Source: Brienomyrus brachyistius
Taxonomy: Eukaryota > Chordata > Actinopteri > Osteoglossiformes > Mormyridae
Length of the DNA stretch: 64,000 nt
Direction of reading: 5' to 3'
NCBI RefSeq assembly: GCF_023856365.1
Contig: NC_064550.1
Span: 22,135,629-22,199,628, forward strand
Part shown: piece by piece, positions 59,909-64,000 of the stretch
Layout: every line of letters starts with the position of its first letter
How positions within the stretch are numbered: position 1 is the stretch's first letter
The notes under the pieces: generated by a model
Told to the model about the DNA's origin: nothing
The model's database searches: none
Seen by the model: the letters and a program-made list of their open reading frames with translations, nothing else
Position numbers and translations under genes: made by a program

Positions 59909-62040
59909 ACACTCATCCCTGGAAAACACCGGAAACTCATAACTGGGATGATGGCCGAAGTATTTATTATGACCTGCTGTTCCCGACAATCATCCCGACA
60001 ACATCGGCAGACGACCTGAACCAAGCACACGTGAACAGGTGACAACAATGGGCCGACTGGATCAAATGTTACCGAGGAGCAAGATCGGAATCCATCTGGA
60101 AACCAAGAGAATGATGACCCGATTGCTAATTCTGGAGAAACCTGTTGTGGCTTTGATTTCGACCAGAACACCAGCTGCCAGGTTGAAACATTTATTGGGA
60201 GACTGACTGACTGAGCTGGGGGACCCAAGGGAGTTTGGTCAGTGCATCTACAAATTCTCTTCAACAGAGAGGGAATTGATGATTGCAGAAGTGTAATTTT
60301 ATTGAGTTTGTCCATAATAACTCTTTACCTCTATCTTCTCCGATGCTTTGTAGCGCTGATTCCTTAAGCACGCTACACAGTCATATAAACAATAATCGCA
60401 CTGACACACTGATCAAGACCTATTGCAAAAACATCTGATCAACACCCATGGTGGGTTATCTGATTATTGTTTATACTGTCCATGATAAGACTGTTGTTTG
60501 AGGGTAGAGCTGTGGAAGCTCCTGCAGGGAATCGTGGGTAATCTGCTTGGTCCGGGAGTTCATCCTCTGCTCTCCAGGCCTGAGAGGTCCGGCCGGGTGT
60601 GGAGGCCGAGCCGGCTTGGGTGAAGGATTGCTCCTCAGCAGTTATGAGCCATTAAATCACGCCCAGGAAATCTCAAGGTTCCCCAAGACTGCTGCACAAG
60701 GAATCTTTGCCCAGAGAAATATTGTTTATGGTTTAAAAGCCAGCGATGGATTTATAAAAGAAACATTCATCATCGCAAGAAAACGGAACAAAACATTTCG
60801 GAAATAAATACTCACTCTATAGGTATACTTGTCACCTAGACAGCCCAATAACAAGTGAATTGGTGCTAGGATCCCTCATCTTCTGACGTAGACCCATCCC
60901 CCACGGATCGGCGAGTTCAGCTGAGGTAATTCCAATGGCAGACTGACCCATTAACCACGCCCCAGGTACTGCTATGAATTAAGTTAGGTCCTTAAAGGTG
61001 GTTTTTTTTTGTGAAATCACTGGTATTTATTACCTGTCAGACACCTGGAAATAGTTTATCGCTGTGTAATGCGAAAGACTCCTGCTGTACCCCAGATTTG
61101 TCCAAATGCTGTATAAAAATAGATTTCCTTTTTTGTCACAGAGGAGTCGAGGGGCACTGAGGGGAACCAACCAGAAAGGGTCGTGTGAACATCACGGTAC
61201 AGAGACCTCTGTCTGTCTATTTATTTATCTATCTATCACCCACCACATATCTAATCCAGGGTCCCTGTACGTTTGCAGGTCACCTTAGAGAATCGAAGAT
61301 TATATATCCACACTCTTTCTAAACCCATTTCAGTTCATATACCATCTTCTCTCTGCAAAAACAGCCCCATATGTGTATTTTAAAAGTCACTCCGCAGTGT
61401 CTGTGATGTTGATGCTGGGGCTGTTTTATGGAATTTGTCGCAAACTCGAGGTGAAAACACGTCACACTTTTGAGGTACCCTAGTTTACTAAGAAAATTAT
61501 CTTTTTCTCGGTCCAGACGACACGTGCTTTTCTTTCTCTGGTACGGCTGAAACAGATGAATTCAGCATTATGTGAACTGGGCTCAAAGCTAATATCGCTT
61601 GCGCAGCTATTATTGAATAAACATTATTTCTTCATACATTAAGCATTACAGTAATATATTAATACTTATGCGCTATTTGTGAAACTTAATTTGAGATGCA
61701 GAGGTTTTACATGTGTATGTGAGAATTATACTGAAAATGGGAATATTTTGTTGATTTATTTTGAATTTGAATTTAGGCTATATCAGATTTGCTGTTTTTA
61801 ATTCAGTGTGTAAGTGAATTTGGGAAAAAAAGATGTTAGTCCCAGTACTTATTTTGTGTGTTGCTTTTGTTTACTGCCCTGTTCCTGGAGACATAATGTG
61901 ATGCTAGTTTTTGTGGAGGTAATAGTGGTTTGCTTCGTTTTATTCTGTTTGTTTGTTTTTATTTAGGTTGGCATGGCGACTGTCATCCGAGGGTTGTGCT
62001 CCATGTGCGTGTAGCGTTGGCGTGACCTTCCCATGTGACA
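59909..62040. other. Gene-free stretch
   Basis: Non-repetitive text at 59930-60320. A 12-bp inverted repeat (aaaacagcccca 61358-61369, complement 61416-61427). Short ATCT/TTTA simple repeats near 61213-61236. No gene. Confidence 0.4.
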
Positions 62041-62044
62041 GAGG

Positions 62045-62385
62045 TTTCCCTTGGTATCCACCCGCATTCCAAAGACGTGCAGTTAGACTGACTGGCGTCT
62101 TGGGTACCACTGTGTGCATGTATTAATATAGCGCCTTTCACAACACACTTGCCGCTGGACACTTGATGAGAGTGCGCGGTAAACCATTATACCATAATTT
62201 ATAAATAATGGTGCATGAAACAGGAAAAGGAGAATGAATGAGTGAGTGAACGCCAGAAGATGACGGACGAGAGTATGTTCCTGTGAATGGACTGGAATCG
62301 CAACCAGGTTGTACCCCCCTGCCTGAGACAGGCCCAGCCACCCCCAACTCTGTCGCACATAAGCAGTTGGAAGATGGATGGATGT
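62045..62385 (+). repeat. Fragments of GGAT-family repeat
   Basis: gcattccaaagacgtgcag and, at the other end, agttggaagatggatggatg; the middle holds atatagcgcctttcac, common in dispersed fish repeats. Confidence 0.45.
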
Positions 62386-64000
62386 GCCGTTTTTCCCAGT
62401 CATGAATCAATTGAAAGCCAGCTGCTATTGATGAGAATCGATCCTCAGATCGATCACAATAGTGGACGCAGTGTTGCGCTCAAACGGTCCAGCTCGCCGT
62501 CTTGATGCTGGATGTCGGACAGCAGGAACAGTGACATCATGACATCTGCTGCGGCCGTGAGAAAAGCCAACTGGCGGGAGACTCTCGGCCTTTCCTGCGT
62601 CGTGCTGTGTGCAAAGTGTCGCCCATCCGTCTGGTTTCTGGGGACGTTTTTCTGAAAAAATTAAGGGTCCTCTATGTTGCTGCAGTGGGGGGAATTGAAC
62701 CTCTGTCCAAGTTCCTTAGTTATGACACTTGAAATTAAATTAAGTTTAATTTGCAATTTGTAGATGTATGAGCTCTCTTATGACATACACAGACATAAAG
62801 GTGAGGGCCCTGGGATTCAAACTGACAACATTCTGATCATAGATATATAGTCCTAACTCACTGAGCCAAACAATGGCCACCCTCCAATTCCTGCCCTAGT
62901 TAAGGATGCATAGATATATAGCTGCAAGCTTGCGAACACATGTAAAATAGTTATCTTGTGAAGGTTAAATAGCGATTCCCTGTGAGTTCTTCACGCCGGG
63001 GGGGGAGTCAGGGAGTCAGTGAATGTGCTGAAGGTCCAGTAATGGGGGGTGGGACCATCGATGATTGTTACTGTGACAGTGTGTCGCTCCTGGAGGGGGA
63101 GGCTTCTGAGCGCAAGGTGTCGGTGGGGCTGAAGAGAGGAAGGAGCTGGGGAGGGGGTACAGGGGGGTGGGCAGCAGCGAGGCACGTGGATGATGGATGG
63201 GCAGGACGGACAAGGCCGCGGATAAGAGCACAAACAAAGTGAGTAATAAATGAGGGCGACAGAGCGGCAGTGATGGGGCCGCGGCCCGCGCTGTGCACTG
63301 GAGGGACCCGCCGGCAATTTGTAACGGCGAAACGAGGGCGCTGTCACAGGAATGAAGAGACAACGGTGTGGGGGAGGGCAGGGGGCAGCCTGCTGTGCCC
63401 ACTCAGGGAGGGGGTTAATCAGGGCTATGCGGGGTGCTAATTTGCCCCATAATGAGGCCGATCGCAGTGGAAGAGGATCCCTTCCCGGTGCCCGCCTGCA
63501 AATCCACGCCGTTCGTGCGACTTTCAGGCCGCTAATCTGACGGGTCGCCTCATCTGAACGCCAACCCCGCCAAGCCTCAGCCAATCTACAGCCCTGTAGC
63601 CAAGCTAAAGAAATAAACGTTATTTTCAGATGTTTTCTCAAAGGTGATAGCAGAGGTCAGCTGTGTCATTTTAGCCTGGGCTGGTGAAATGAAACGGTCA
63701 AAGTTGATGAGACCCGGGTGACCCGGTCCGCTTTCGACCATGTACGGTCGAGGCAGTCGACCCCACGGCCTGGTCTCTCTCCTGCAGGCACAAACCGAGG
63801 GCAATAATGGTGATAATTTATTGCCGGCATTTTCACACACTCTGCCAGTAAACTTCTGCTTCTTTAAATTCCCAGAACAATTACCATCCCACGATCGGCT
63901 GGATCGCCGTTTATTTTTCACGGCTCGCTCCAGCCCTGCCCCTCCCTGCACCCTGATCTGTCCCTCTCAGTCTGTTTTACGGGTGACAGTTCTTTTGGGT
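62386..64000. other. Gene-free end of window
   Basis: A SINE-head-like fragment at about 62800-62872 (minus). From about 63190 a GC-rich non-repetitive block with ggttaatcagggc and gctaatttgccccataatga. A 216-codon minus ORF (63641-62991) crosses it without a recognisable domain. Confidence 0.4.

Noticed and set aside
62991..63641. 216-codon minus ORF with Pro/Ser-rich second half
   Set aside because: Composition-driven, no domain, and no clear gene context; kept only as a point to test by conservation.

Overview
The window is vertebrate nuclear DNA, almost certainly from a ray-finned (teleost) fish. The genes have many short exons with GT-AG introns, their proteins are vertebrate orthologues, and the non-coding DNA carries tRNA-derived SINE-like repeats with GGAT tails, CA/CT microsatellites and long C or G runs. 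The exact lineage cannot be read from the sequence. There is no bacterial, plasmid or viral gene content.

Four protein genes can be read with confidence. (1) The 3' end of plcg1 (phospholipase C gamma 1) on +, five exons from 88 to 2953, followed by a 3' UTR to about 5.45 kb. (2) zhx3 (zinc fingers and homeoboxes 3) on -, one large coding exon 9987-6744 and a probable terminal exon with its stop at 6160; it converges on plcg1, and the two poly(A) signals lie about 115 bp apart. (3) fam83d on +, four exons 23464-26841, 516 residues. (4) dhx35 (DEAH-box helicase) on +, 21 exons 27819-38083, 699 residues, every junction in frame. From about 10 to 22.7 kb lie the zhx3 5' region (candidate non-coding exon, CpG-rich stretches) and intergenic DNA with two promoter-like clusters. 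From about 39.5 kb to the end no gene is recognisable. That 24 kb mixes repeats with several long non-repetitive blocks rich in homeodomain-like and MAF-like motifs that look like conserved non-coding elements.

All four genes belong to human 20q12. There, as I remember it, the order is FAM83D-DHX35-large desert-MAFB-TOP1-PLCG1-ZHX3. Here plcg1-zhx3 sits directly before fam83d-dhx35 with all orientations kept, so the two blocks are joined differently. The desert after dhx35 is therefore probably the edge of the regulatory landscape of mafb, which would lie beyond the window. The genes do not form a pathway: PLCG1 is a receptor-proximal signalling lipase, ZHX3 a nuclear repressor, FAM83D a mitotic-spindle scaffold for casein kinase 1 alpha, and DHX35 a spliceosome-associated RNA helicase.

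I found no clear evidence of a new biological system. The points most worth checking are the serine-rich expansion and split C-terminus of zhx3, the block junction between zhx3 and fam83d, paired CCAAT boxes 32 bp apart and an RFX X-box upstream of fam83d, splice acceptors made of simple repeats in dhx35, and the putative enhancers of the desert.
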